NCBI GenBank assembly: GCA_029780695.1
Contig: JAKOYD010000089.1
Span: 1 to 37,318, forward strand
DNA length: 37,318 nucleotides
From: Pseudomonadota bacterium
Lineage (GTDB): Bacteria > Pseudomonadota > Gammaproteobacteria > Burkholderiales > Burkholderiaceae_C
Direction: 5' to 3'
Made by a program: the position numbers and the translations under genes. Each line of letters opens with the position of its first letter. Positions within the stretch are counted from its first letter, which is position 1. Below are positions 27,813 to 37,318 of this stretch, one piece after another. The notes under the pieces were generated by a model. It worked only from the letters and a program-made list of their open reading frames with translations. It did no database searches and was not told where the DNA came from.

Positions 27813-28577
27813 TCAATGCGTGATTTCTGACAAGTCGGGCATGCCGATGAGCACCACCGACACGTTGTCGCGGCCGCCGCGCGCGTTGGCTTCGTCCAGC
27901 AGTCGCTGGGCCTTGGCGTGCAGCGGCGCCGGCACGGCCAGCACGGCGGCGATGTCGCCGTCGGTCACCATGTCATTCAACCCGTCGGAGCACAGCAGCA
28001 GCACGTCGCCCGGCGCCAGGCTGACCTCGCGCAGCTCGAGCAGCACGGTGTCCTCGACGCCGAGCGCGCGCGTCACCAGATTGCGGTTGCCCGAGGCCGC
28101 CGCTTCGGCAGGCGTGATGAGGCCAATGTCGATCTGTTCTTGCAGCAGCGAGTGATCGCGCGTGAGCTGCACCAGTTGGCCCGCGCGCCAGCGGTAGGCA
28201 CGCGAGTCGCCCACGTGGCCGATCACCGCGCCGTCGCCCCGCACCACCGCCATGACCAGCGTGGTGCCCATGCCCAGGTAGGCGGCGTTGGCGTGCGCGG
28301 CCTCGAAGATGGCCTGGTTGGCGTCGTCGACGCAGATTTCCATGGCGCGACGCACGTCGCGGGCGCCACCGCCTTCGGCCTGGTCCAGCCAGCGCACCAT
28401 GCCGGCCGCGATCAGGTCCACCGCCAGCGCGCTGGCCACTTCGCCGGCGTTGTAGCCACCCATGCCATCGGCCAGCACCGCCAGGCCATGGTCGGGGTCG
28501 ACCAGCACGGCGTCCTCGTTGTTGGCGCGCTGACGGCCGACGTCGGTCAGTGCGACGAAGCGGTACGCCGGTGCCAC
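27813..28577 (-). CDS. PP2C-family Ser/Thr protein phosphatase
   Basis: A metal-dependent phosphatase of the Stp type. The 254-residue protein has the motifs in order: TDVGRQRANNEDAVLV, VLADGMGGYNAGEVAS, GTTLVMAVV, GHVGDSRAYRW with LTRDHS, VLLLCSDGLNDMV and GGRDNVSVVLIG. All the Asp residues that hold the two metals appear present. GTG 28575-28577 is taken because the domain starts directly after; the open frame continues 32 residues upstream into the terC end with no conserved sequence. It follows terC by 31 bases. No protein kinase gene is seen in the window, so its partner must lie elsewhere. Confidence 0.9.
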   Translation of the reverse strand: MAPAYRFVALTDVGRQRANNEDAVLVDPDHGLAVLADGMGGYNAGEVASALAVDLIAAGMVRWLDQAEGGGARDVRRAMEICVDDANQAIFEAAHANAAYLGMGTTLVMAVVRGDGAVIGHVGDSRAYRWRAGQLVQLTRDHSLLQEQIDIGLITPAEAAASGNRNLVTRALGVEDTVLLELREVSLAPGDVLLLCSDGLNDMVTDGDIAAVLAVPAPLHAKAQRLLDEANARGGRDNVSVVLIGMPDLSEITH

Positions 28578-28608
28578 GCGCAAGCGCCGGGGTCGCGGCT
28601 GGCCAGGC

Positions 28609-29295
28609 TCAGGCCTTGGCCTGGAACGCGCGCCGCTGCAGCCAGCGACCCACCACCACCACAAACGCGGCACCCGCCACGGCGGCGGCGTAATGCAGCC
28701 AGGGGTTCGCCTCGACGGCGCCGTGCAGCACGGTGTCGCCGATCATGGTTTCGCCGCCGACCCAGCCGATGAGCGCGGCGCCCAGCACCACGATGATGGG
28801 AAAGCGCTCCATCAGCTTGATCATCATGGTGCTGCCGAAAATGACCAGCGGAATGCTGATGGCCAGGCCCAGAATCAGCAGCGTGGTGTTGCCCTGGGCG
28901 GCCGCCGCGACGGCGATGACGTTGTCCAGGCTCATCACCAGGTCGGCGATCAGGATGGTGCGGATGGCGGTCATCAGGTTGCCGTTTTCCTTGTCGTGGC
29001 CACCTTCGCCTTCGTCGTCTTCGCCCAGCAATTGCACGCCGATCCACAGCAGCAGCAGGCCACCGATGACCTGCAAATAGGGCAGGGCCAGCAGCTTGGC
29101 GGCCACCACCGTCAGCAACACACGCAGCACCACGGCCGCGCCAGAGCCGAACAGCACGGCCTTTTTCTGCTGTTCAGGGGGCAGCGAGCGCGCCGCCAGC
29201 GCAATGACGACGGCGTTGTCGCCCGACAGAATGATGTTGATCCAGATGATCTTGACCAGGCCGATCCAGAAATCGGTGCCGAATGTCATTTCCAT
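28609..29295 (-). CDS. TerC-family membrane protein (second paralogue)
   Basis: A 228-residue membrane protein with seven or more segments and the two TerC signatures LSGDNAVVIALAARSLP and ADLVMSLDNVIAVAAAA; likely metal (Mn2+) transport by analogy to Alx. An acidic loop (GEDDEGEGGHDKENG) lies between the halves. The start is ATG 29293-29295 with AGGAGA five bases before it. Unlike the terC at 17158 it has no fused C-terminal domain and no riboswitch sequence is visible in front of it. The PP2C gene follows after 31 bases. Confidence 0.93.
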   Translation of the reverse strand: MEMTFGTDFWIGLVKIIWINIILSGDNAVVIALAARSLPPEQQKKAVLFGSGAAVVLRVLLTVVAAKLLALPYLQVIGGLLLLWIGVQLLGEDDEGEGGHDKENGNLMTAIRTILIADLVMSLDNVIAVAAAAQGNTTLLILGLAISIPLVIFGSTMMIKLMERFPIIVVLGAALIGWVGGETMIGDTVLHGAVEANPWLHYAAAVAGAAFVVVVGRWLQRRAFQAKA

Positions 29296-29325
29296 CGATG
29301 TCTCCTGCGCTTGCTGATGACGACA

Positions 29326-29357
29326 AAGCGCTCCAAGGCGGATCGCCCGGAGCGCTT
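29326..29357 (-). terminator. Possible terminator after sucD
   Basis: AAGCGCTCC (29326-29334) pairs perfectly with GGAGCGCTT (29349-29357), and the loop can add a GGCG/CGCC stem. No strong T run follows on either strand, so termination efficiency is unclear. It separates sucD from terC. Confidence 0.45.
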
Positions 29358-29419
29358 GGCTTTGTTTTGAAGGGCGTCGGCGGCGCCTGCGCATGCAAGC
29401 GCGCTGCCGGAGGCGAAGC

Positions 29420-30313
29420 TTACAGCATCGCCTTCAGCAATTTGCCCATTTCCGACGGGTTGCGTGTGACCTTGAAGCCACACTCTTCCATGATGGCGAG
29501 CTTGGCGTCGGCGGTGTCGGCGCCGCCGGAGATCAGCGCGCCGGCATGGCCCATGCGCTTGCCGGGAGGGGCGGTGACGCCGGCGATGAAACCGACGATG
29601 GGCTTCTTCATGTGGTCCTTGCACCAGCGCGCGGCATCGGCCTCGTCGGGGCCGCCGATCTCGCCGATCATGATCACGGCATCGGTGTCCGGATCGTCAT
29701 TGAAGGCCTTCATGACGTCGATGTGCTTCAGGCCGTTGATCGGGTCGCCGCCAATGCCCACGGCGGTGGACTGGCCGATGCCCAGCTCGGTCAGCTGCGC
29801 CACGGCTTCGTAGGTCAGCGTGCCGGAGCGGCTGACCACGCCCACGCGGCCGGCCTTGTGGATGTGGCCGGGCATGATGCCGATCTTGATCTCGTCGGGC
29901 GTGATGATGCCGGGGCAGTTGGGGCCGAGCAGCAGCGTCTTCTTGCCGCCCTTGGCCTCTTTTTCCTTCATCTTGTTGCGCACGTCGAGCATGTCGCGGA
30001 TGGGGATGCCCTCGGTGATGCAGACCACGAAGTCGAGGTCGGCCTCGACGGCTTCCCAGATGGCGGCAGCGGCGCCCGCGGGCGGCACGTAGATGACCGA
30101 ACAGGTGGCGCCGGTTTCCTTAGCGGCGTCCTTGACGGTGGCGAAGATCGGGATGTCGAAGATCTTCTCGCCAGCCTTCTTGGGGTTGACGCCCGCCACG
30201 AAGCAGTTCTTGCCGTTGGCGTATTCCTGGCACTTCTCGGTGTGGAACTGACCGGTCTTGCCGGTGATGCCCTGGGTGATGACCTTGGTGTCTTTATTAA
30301 CAAAAATGCTCAT
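29420..30313 (-). CDS. sucD: Succinyl-CoA synthetase alpha subunit
   Basis: With SucC it converts succinyl-CoA to succinate with nucleoside triphosphate formation in the TCA cycle. The 297-residue product has [20 protein letters not shown], the CoA-binding region GGVNPKK-type ([13 protein letters not shown]), [20 protein letters not shown] and the active-site segment [14 protein letters not shown] with the phosphorylated His. It lies 113 bases after sucC in the same direction. Confidence 0.98.
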   Translation of the reverse strand: MSIFVNKDTKVITQGITGKTGQFHTEKCQEYANGKNCFVAGVNPKKAGEKIFDIPIFATVKDAAKETGATCSVIYVPPAGAAAAIWEAVEADLDFVVCITEGIPIRDMLDVRNKMKEKEAKGGKKTLLLGPNCPGIITPDEIKIGIMPGHIHKAGRVGVVSRSGTLTYEAVAQLTELGIGQSTAVGIGGDPINGLKHIDVMKAFNDDPDTDAVIMIGEIGGPDEADAARWCKDHMKKPIVGFIAGVTAPPGKRMGHAGALISGGADTADAKLAIMEECGFKVTRNPSEMGKLLKAML

Positions 30314-30370
30314 GATTTCCTCGCGTGTTTCGGCACTTCATCGCGTGGACGCCGCGGAGCCGGCTTGGCC

Positions 30371-30421
30371 GGGCCGCTGGCGGCGCCCCCTTGAGGACGA
30401 GGCGCCGCAGGCGCCTCGGGG
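30371..30421. repeat. GC-rich hairpin repeat between sucC and sucD
   Basis: CGAGGCGCC (30398-30406) pairs perfectly with GGCGCCTCG (30410-30418), flanked by CCCCC and GGGGG-like ends. The surrounding text (GGCCGGGCCGCTGGCGGCGC, CCCCTTGAGG) looks like a repeated intergenic element. Lying inside an operon it may set the SucC:SucD ratio by stabilising the upstream message or reducing read-through. Confidence 0.6.
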
Positions 30422-30426
30422 GTGGA

Positions 30427-31587
<1,161 letters not shown>

Positions 31588-31695
31588 GAAGCCCTCTGGG
31601 AATGAATGAGTGATGGGATTTTTGTCTGGCTACCCGGTACCGGGCGCCGGCGCGACTTTTGGGTCACATGCAAGCTGCCGCGCACGAATGTATCA

Positions 31696-31710
31696 TGGTG
31701 CGACGCACCA
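31696..31710. promoter_or_regulatory. Perfect palindrome TGGTGCG-A-CGCACCA in the sucC/argC divergent region
   Basis: A 15-base perfect dyad between the two divergent genes, followed by ATTGTGCGCC, giving a second overlapping half site. The GCACCA/TGGTGC halves are reminiscent of NtrC sites, but the arrangement is inverted. Function unknown; an operator is likely. Confidence 0.4.
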
Positions 31711-31768
31711 ATTGTGCGCCTGGGGCTTACGCGCCCATGACGCAGGCGCGCGGGCAAAAAGGACGGAC

Positions 31769-32680
31769 ATGGCAAAGGTTTTCATCGACGGCGAGGCAGG
31801 CACCACGGGGCTGCAGATTCGCGAGCGGCTGCAGCACATGCCGCAGGTGGACGTGGTCAGCATCGACCCGGCTCGGCGCAAGGACCCCGAAGCCAAGCGC
31901 GAAATCATGGCCGCCGTCGACCTGGTCATCCTGTGCCTGCACGACGACGCCGCGCGCGAATCTGTCGCCATGATCGACGGCTTGCCCGGCCACAAGCCGC
32001 GCATCATTGACGCCAGCACCGCGCACCGCGTGGCGCCGGGCTGGGTCTACGGCTTTCCCGAGCTGTCGCCAGACCAGCGCGCCGCCGTGCAGCAGGCCGA
32101 ACGCGTGGCCAACCCCGGCTGCTACGCCACCGGGGCCATCGCGCTGCTGCGTCCGCTGGTCGATGCCGGGCTGCTGCCGCCCGACCACCCGGTCGCGCTG
32201 CCGTCGGTGAGCGGTTACTCCGGCGGCGGGCGGCAAATGATTGAAGCCTACGAGGCCGGCAGCGCGCCCGCGTACGAGTTGTACGCGCTGGGCCTGAAGC
32301 ACAAGCACGTGCCCGAAATCATGGCCTACGGGCGCGTCACGCGCCGTCCGATCTTCGTGCCGGCCGTGGGTAATTTCGACCAGGGCATGCTGGTTGAGCT
32401 GCCTCTGCACCTGGACCTGCTGCCCGGCCAGCCCGACGCGGCGCGCCTGCTGCACGCCTACCGGGCGCACTACCAGGGCGCCGAATACGTCAGCGTGGAA
32501 GACGCGCCCGAATCCGGCAAGCTGGACGCCACGTCGCTCAAAGACACCAACCAGCTGGAAATCCGCGTCTTCGGCAACCCCGAGGCGCGGCAAGCCGTTG
32601 GCGTGGCGCGCCTGGACAACCTGGGCAAGGGCGCCAGCGGCGCCGCGGTGCAAAACCTGAAGTTGATGCTGGGCGTCTGA
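31769..32680 (+). CDS. argC: N-acetyl-gamma-glutamyl-phosphate reductase (short type)
   Basis: Reduces N-acetylglutamyl 5-phosphate to the semialdehyde in arginine synthesis. The 303-residue enzyme is the short ArgC form. It begins [20 protein letters not shown], has [20 protein letters not shown], the catalytic Cys in [17 protein letters not shown], and [18 protein letters not shown] 31769 is preceded by AAAAAGGACGG. It is alone on the plus strand, convergent with recX. Confidence 0.96.
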   Translation: MAKVFIDGEAGTTGLQIRERLQHMPQVDVVSIDPARRKDPEAKREIMAAVDLVILCLHDDAARESVAMIDGLPGHKPRIIDASTAHRVAPGWVYGFPELSPDQRAAVQQAERVANPGCYATGAIALLRPLVDAGLLPPDHPVALPSVSGYSGGGRQMIEAYEAGSAPAYELYALGLKHKHVPEIMAYGRVTRRPIFVPAVGNFDQGMLVELPLHLDLLPGQPDAARLLHAYRAHYQGAEYVSVEDAPESGKLDATSLKDTNQLEIRVFGNPEARQAVGVARLDNLGKGASGAAVQNLKLMLGV

Positions 32681-32746
32681 CCGCCGTCCGTCAGCGCGCT
32701 CACCGCCGCGACACCGGCTGCGGCGCAAGCAGCGCACGGCCCTGGC

Positions 32747-33220
32747 TCACGTGTTCTCGTCTTCTGCCGCGCCGCCCACCGCGCGCCGCGCCACATCGCC
32801 GCTAAATCCGCGCGCCGCCAGAAAGCGCAACTGGCGCGCCCGCTCGGCCGCGTCGGCCGGGGGCTGGCCGAATTTGCGGCGCCACACCTCGCGTGCGCGC
32901 GCCAGTTCGGTGGCGCGCAATTGTTCGGCCGCCTCGGCCATGACGTCGTCGGGCAGGCCCTTGGCGCGCAGCTCGTGCAGCACGCGCGCGCCGCCCAGCC
33001 GCCCGGCACGCCGGTGCAGCACCGATTCGGCGACGCGCGCTTCGTCAATGAAGCCCTTGGCCGCCAGTTCGTCCAGCACGCGCTCGACGGCGTCGGGTGC
33101 GTCGTCGTCGGCCACGTGGCGCGACAGCTTGGCGGCCAGTTCCGCACGCGAATGCTCGCGCGCGGCCAGGTAGCGCAGCGCGCGGCTCTTGAGCGAGGGG
33201 CGGGTCGTCGAGAAGGCCAT
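32747..33220 (-). CDS. recX: Regulatory protein RecX
   Basis: RecX binds RecA filaments and limits RecA activity. The 157-residue helical protein shows RALRYLAAREHSRAELAAKL, LDELAAKGFIDEARVAESVL, and GGARVLHELRAKGLPDDVM, followed by the C-terminal ARQLRFLAARGFSGDVARRA. It follows recA on the same strand but is 364 bases away, because the tandem repeat of the recA 3' end and a diverged dispersed repeat lie between them. Confidence 0.92.
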   Translation of the reverse strand: MAFSTTRPSLKSRALRYLAAREHSRAELAAKLSRHVADDDAPDAVERVLDELAAKGFIDEARVAESVLHRRAGRLGGARVLHELRAKGLPDDVMAEAAEQLRATELARAREVWRRKFGQPPADAAERARQLRFLAARGFSGDVARRAVGGAAEDENT

Positions 33221-33232
33221 CCTGATGACTAC

Positions 33233-33285
33233 GTTTTTAATAGCACACCACGCCCATGCATGCAGCGCGCAGGTCGATTTTCATT
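33233..33285 (+). repeat. Diverged dispersed repeat upstream of recX
   Basis: TTTTTAATAGCACACCACGC, then CATGCATGCAGCGCGCAGGT and ATTTTCATT: a weak copy. It lies between the recA 3' repeats and recX. Confidence 0.45.
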
Positions 33286-33427
33286 CCTTGGCCGCATCAG
33301 TCCGCGCCGCCGCCGGCCGCCCGGCGATGCCGAGCGACTCGCGCGTGGGTTTTAGCTCCGGCGCGCCGCTGCGCGGCTTAACTTGCGCTTCGCGCAAGTG
33401 AGCCTGCGCTGAAACTGCGGTGCGCAT
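33281..33427 (-). CDS. Micro-ORF 2 after recA (48 codons), uncertain
   Basis: Starts MRTAVSAQAHLREAQVKPRS, continues [18 protein letters not shown] and ends at TGA (33281). It is the second 152-bp repeat copy. Its ATG is five bases after the stop of micro-ORF 1 and is preceded by GAAGAGG. The last ten or so residues differ from RecA. It may simply be a relic of duplication; no function is known to me. Confidence 0.25.
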   Translation of the reverse strand: MRTAVSAQAHLREAQVKPRSGAPELKPTRESLGIAGRPAAARTDAAKE

Positions 33428-33432
33428 TCGGT

Positions 33433-33579
33433 TTACGCCTCTTCGTCGACGGCCAAGGCCGCCGCCGGTCGCCCGGCAATGCCGAGCGACTCGCGCGTGG
33501 GTTTTAGCTCCGGCACGCCGCTGCGCGGCTTAACTTGCGCTGCGCGCAAGTGAGCCTGCGCTGAAACTGCGGTGCGCAT
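33433..33579 (-). CDS. Micro-ORF 1 after recA (48 codons), uncertain
   Basis: Starts with ATG 33577-33579, five bases after the recA stop, and reads MRTAVSAQAHLRAAQVKPRS, then [18 protein letters not shown] and AAALAVDEEA. Its last 21 residues are nearly the RecA C-terminus. GAAGAGG lies about ten bases before the ATG, so translational coupling to recA is possible. Protein product not known. Confidence 0.28.
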   Translation of the reverse strand: MRTAVSAQAHLRAAQVKPRSGVPELKPTRESLGIAGRPAAALAVDEEA

Positions 33580-33584
33580 TCGGC

Positions 33585-34634
<1,050 letters not shown>

Positions 34635-34701
34635 GATTTTCTCCTTGTGAATCAGTGAGTTGCCGCATCCTGGAGGGTGTGATCTGGATGCATGACCAGG
34701 A

Positions 34702-34730
34702 CTGTATAGGAATACATTGAATGGCGTAAA
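34702..34730 (-). promoter_or_regulatory. recA promoter with overlapping LexA (SOS) box
   Basis: CTGTATAGGAATACAT (34702-34717) matches the SOS box CTGT-N8-ACAG at seven of eight outer bases. On the minus strand TTTACG (-35, 34725-34730) and TATACA (-10, 34703-34708) are 16 bases apart, so LexA would cover the -10 element. Confidence 0.75.
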
Positions 34731-34765
34731 GCGGTTTTTAAGTCAGTTTGCCTTACCATTTGCCG

Positions 34766-35245
34766 ATGCCCGATGCACCCTACGACGACCGCTGGCGCCA
34801 GACCCATCTGGGCCGCCTGCTGGGCCACGCCATGCGCCGTTTCGACGAGCGGGTGCTGCAACTGATGGCGGCCAGCGAGCAGGCGCCGCTGGCGCTGGCG
34901 CACCTGGCGGCGCGCGACAAGGTGGGCGCGGCGCACGTGCACCTCACGCGCCACCTGCCGCTGGAGGGCGCGCGCCTGACCGAGCTGGCGCAGTGGGCCG
35001 GCATGAGCAAGCAGGCGATGGGCGACCTGGTGGACCAGTGCGCCGCCTGGGGCCTGGTCATGCGCGAGGCCGACCCGCGCGACGCCCGCGCGCGGCGCAT
35101 CGTCTTCACCGCCACTGGGCTGGACTGGCTGGCCGCCTTCCGCGCCGCCGTGGCGCAGGCCGAGGCCGAGTTCCGCGCCGCCGTGGGCGACGACGTGGCC
35201 ACCGTGGTGGCGCTGGGGCTGGAGGCGTATGCCGCCTCGGCCTAG
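34766..35245 (+). CDS. MarR-family transcriptional regulator
   Basis: A 159-residue winged-helix regulator. The DNA-binding part is seen in PLEGARLTELAQWAGMSKQA, then MGDLVDQCAAWGLVMREADP with the wing RDARARRIVFTATGLDWL. The N-terminal helices (GRLLGHAMRRFDERVLQLMA) form the dimer region. ATG 34766 is preferred; a TTG at 34748 is also in frame. It is divergent from recA and its stop is one base from that of the convergent thioesterase gene. Ligand and targets are unknown. Confidence 0.88.
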   Translation: MPDAPYDDRWRQTHLGRLLGHAMRRFDERVLQLMAASEQAPLALAHLAARDKVGAAHVHLTRHLPLEGARLTELAQWAGMSKQAMGDLVDQCAAWGLVMREADPRDARARRIVFTATGLDWLAAFRAAVAQAEAEFRAAVGDDVATVVALGLEAYAASA

Positions 35246-35246
35246 C

Positions 35247-35684
35247 TCACGGACCCACGACCAGAAAGACCGCCCGGGCGCTCGCCACGGGCTGCGCCCC
35301 CGACGCCCCGGCGACGCTGATCCGCGCCTCGGCGAAGGCCAGCCGGCTGCCGGCCTTGACGACCTCGACCGCCGCCTCCACCCAGTCGCCCATCCGCGCC
35401 GCGCCCACGTAGTCCAGCCCCAGGCTGGCCGTGACCATGCGCAGCGCCGGCGTGCGCGAGGTGGCGGTGACGTAGCCCATGGCCACGTCGGCCAGCGTCG
35501 CCACCAGGCCGCCGTGCAGCGTGCCCGAGGCATTGGCGTGTTGCGGCAACACCCGCAGGCCGACCAGAAAGCCTTGGGCCAGCGGCCGGTGGAAGAACGG
35601 CCCCGTGAGGTCCAGGAACGGGCTGCTGCGGAACAGCGGCTCGAAGCCCTCGGGTACAGCGCTGATGGCGGAGACAGACGTCAT
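35247..35684 (-). CDS. PaaI-family hotdog-fold thioesterase
   Basis: A 145-residue acyl-CoA thioesterase-like protein of the 4HBT/PaaI type. The core has HANASGTLHGGLVATLADVA (the G-x-x-H-G-G motif) and MGYVTATS, then TASLGLDYVGAARMGDWVEA. The substrate cannot be told from sequence. The start ATG overlaps the stop of the MerR gene (ATGA at 35681-35684), so both are co-translated and the thioesterase is probably under control of that regulator. Confidence 0.9.
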   Translation of the reverse strand: MTSVSAISAVPEGFEPLFRSSPFLDLTGPFFHRPLAQGFLVGLRVLPQHANASGTLHGGLVATLADVAMGYVTATSRTPALRMVTASLGLDYVGAARMGDWVEAAVEVVKAGSRLAFAEARISVAGASGAQPVASARAVFLVVGP

Positions 35685-36070
35685 GGCGAATTCCTGCGGC
35701 GTGAAGGGTTGCGGGCCGCCTGGCGGCGCCGCGCCTCGAACCAGCCGACGTGTTCCACCAGCCGCGCGCGCAGCGCCTGTTGCTCGGCGATGGCGGCATC
35801 GACGACGGCGATGCGGGTTTGCAGCCGCTCGACCATCTCTTCGATGGTGAGCGTGCGGGCGCGGTAGCGCGGCAGCAGATTGGCCAGCTCGGCCAGCGCG
35901 AAGCCGATGTCGCGCGCCATGGCGATGAAGCGCGCGTCGCGCACCGCCTGGGCGTCGAACCGGCGAAAGCCGCCCGGCCCGCGCGTGGACAGCAGCAGGC
36001 CAGCGTCGGCATAGCGGCGCAGCCGGTGCACGGACAGGCCGGTGGCGGCGGCCAACTGGGAAATCTGCAT
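35681..36070 (-). CDS. MerR-family transcriptional regulator
   Basis: A 129-residue regulator with the MerR DNA-binding start MQISQLAAATGLSVHRLRRY, then ADAGLLLSTRGPGGFRRFDA, and a dimer helix with IGFALAELANLLPRY followed by a long C-terminal coiled coil (about 85-120). No Cys lies in the effector region, so metal sensing is unlikely. The gene overlaps the thioesterase gene, and an inverted repeat lies just before its start. Confidence 0.9.
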   Translation of the reverse strand: MQISQLAAATGLSVHRLRRYADAGLLLSTRGPGGFRRFDAQAVRDARFIAMARDIGFALAELANLLPRYRARTLTIEEMVERLQTRIAVVDAAIAEQQALRARLVEHVGWFEARRRQAARNPSRRRNSP

Positions 36071-36076
36071 GGCGCC

Positions 36077-36109
36077 ATTGTCGAAACCCTCGCACGGTGC
36101 GAAGGTTGC
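36077..36109 (-). promoter_or_regulatory. MerR operon promoter and operator dyad
   Basis: TCGCAC (36090-36095) and GTGCGA (36097-36102) form a perfect dyad around one base, flanked by CCC and AGG, like the operator of MerR-type regulators. A -10-like GACAAT (36077-36082) lies six bases before the ATG at 36070. The transcript could therefore start at or very near the ATG (leaderless). Confidence 0.5.
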
Positions 36110-36206
36110 GCCGGCCGAAAAAAATTCCGGCCACGGGTGGCGCCTAGAATTTGTGCAGAACCCGGCCAGGCCGCCCACGGCAAGCCGCGACACAAGGAGA
36201 CAAGCC

Positions 36207-36875
<669 letters not shown>

Positions 36876-36876
36876 G

Positions 36877-36932
36877 CCAAATCGGCCTCCAGCGCTTGCT
36901 GGACAGGCGCCAGCAGCTATAAAAACAGAAGT
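36877..36932 (-). repeat. Dispersed palindromic repeat between the response regulator and sensor kinase genes
   Basis: Minus strand: CTGTTTTTATAGCTGCTGGC, then CCTGTCCAGCAAGCGCTGGA, GGCCGATT. The best-preserved copy in the window. It fills almost the whole intergenic space of this probable operon. Confidence 0.82.
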
Positions 36933-36938
36933 AACCCA

Positions 36939-37318
36939 GTGAAGCTGTTCCAACGCACGCAGCGCTCGCTGTTCGGCGAGATCCTGGACTGGATGCTCAC
37001 GCCGCTGCTGCTGCTGTGGCCGGTGAGCCTGGCGCTGACCTGGCTGGTGGCGCAGAACCTGGCCAACAAGCCGTTCGACCGCGCGCTCATCTACAGCGTG
37101 CAGGCGCTGGCGCAGCTCATCCAGGTCGGGCCGGGGCCGCGCGTGCGCTTCTCGCTGCCGCAGCCGGCCAGCGAGCTGCTGCGCGCCGACGACTCCGACA
37201 ACGTCTACTACCAGGTGCGCGGCATCGGCGGCGAAGTGCTCTCGGGCGAGCGCGATCTGCCCGCGCCCGAGCCCGACGACGAGGGCGCGCGCGACAGCGC
37301 GCCGCGCCTGCGCGACGC
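36939..37318 (+). CDS. Sensor histidine kinase, N-terminal part (cut by window edge)
   Basis: The first 126 residues of a membrane sensor: a basic N-terminus (KLFQRTQRSLFGEILDWM), one membrane segment (LTPLLLLWPVSLALTWLVAQ) and the start of a periplasmic domain (RALIYSVQALAQLIQVGPGP, then YYQVRGIGGEVLSGERDLPA), similar to the two-component sensor N-terminal domain of TctE-type kinases. The kinase core lies beyond the window. GTG 36939 is the start, following the response regulator gene, its expected partner. Confidence 0.85.
   Translation, partial: MKLFQRTQRSLFGEILDWMLTPLLLLWPVSLALTWLVAQNLANKPFDRALIYSVQALAQLIQVGPGPRVRFSLPQPASELLRADDSDNVYYQVRGIGGEVLSGERDLPAPEPDDEGARDSAPRLRD

Overview
The window is a high-GC chromosomal segment of a beta-proteobacterium, most likely a member of Burkholderiales family Comamonadaceae. 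The basis is the rpmH-rnpA-yidD-yidC-mnmE block facing away from dnaA-dnaN-gyrB, the protein sequences (long transketolase, short-type ArgC), and a dispersed palindromic repeat (AATAGCTG...AAGCGCT) that I associate with Comamonadaceae. No tRNA, rRNA, transposase, prophage or CRISPR array was seen. The family assignment is inference; no database search was made.

Layout. 1-3231 (minus): mnmE (5' part only), yidC, yidD, rnpA and rpmH, with overlapping or near-abutting ends and a strong terminator between yidC and mnmE. 3232-3547: the rpmH/dnaA gap with two perfect DnaA boxes, the best oriC or dnaA-autoregulation candidate. 3548-8895 (plus): dnaA, dnaN, gyrB. 8980-15239: a sugar-nucleotidyltransferase (minus), then transketolase, GAPDH, an L,D-transpeptidase and an M23 peptidase (plus). 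15363-19085: a membrane-anchored protein of unknown function (minus), a DUF3717/DUF1289-type protein, a probable Mn2+ (yybP-ykoY) riboswitch with its promoter, a TerC-family membrane protein fused to a Usp-like domain, and a small YvlD/holin-like membrane protein. 19112-24543: a pilus region (M48 protease, TfpZ-like accessory protein, PglL-like ligase, type IV pilin with a sigma-54 promoter and three evenly spaced upstream boxes), with moaC between them on the other strand. 24809-29295 (minus): CHASE2 adenylate cyclase, FHA protein, PP2C phosphatase and a second TerC paralogue. 29420-31587 (minus): sucD and sucC. 31769-37318: argC, recX, recA with LexA box, a MarR regulator, a thioesterase/MerR pair, and a two-component system cut by the window end.

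Most of the window is housekeeping chromosome. The less ordinary parts are: (i) a 152-bp tandem repeat after recA that repeats the recA 3' end and forms two 48-codon micro-ORFs between recA and recX; (ii) the riboswitch-controlled TerC protein whose C-terminal domain has its own Shine-Dalgarno and ATG; (iii) the pilA control region; (iv) the PP2C-FHA-cyclase signalling group with no kinase in sight; (v) the dispersed repeat, several copies of which lie in frame inside genes. I saw no clearly new defence or mobile system.
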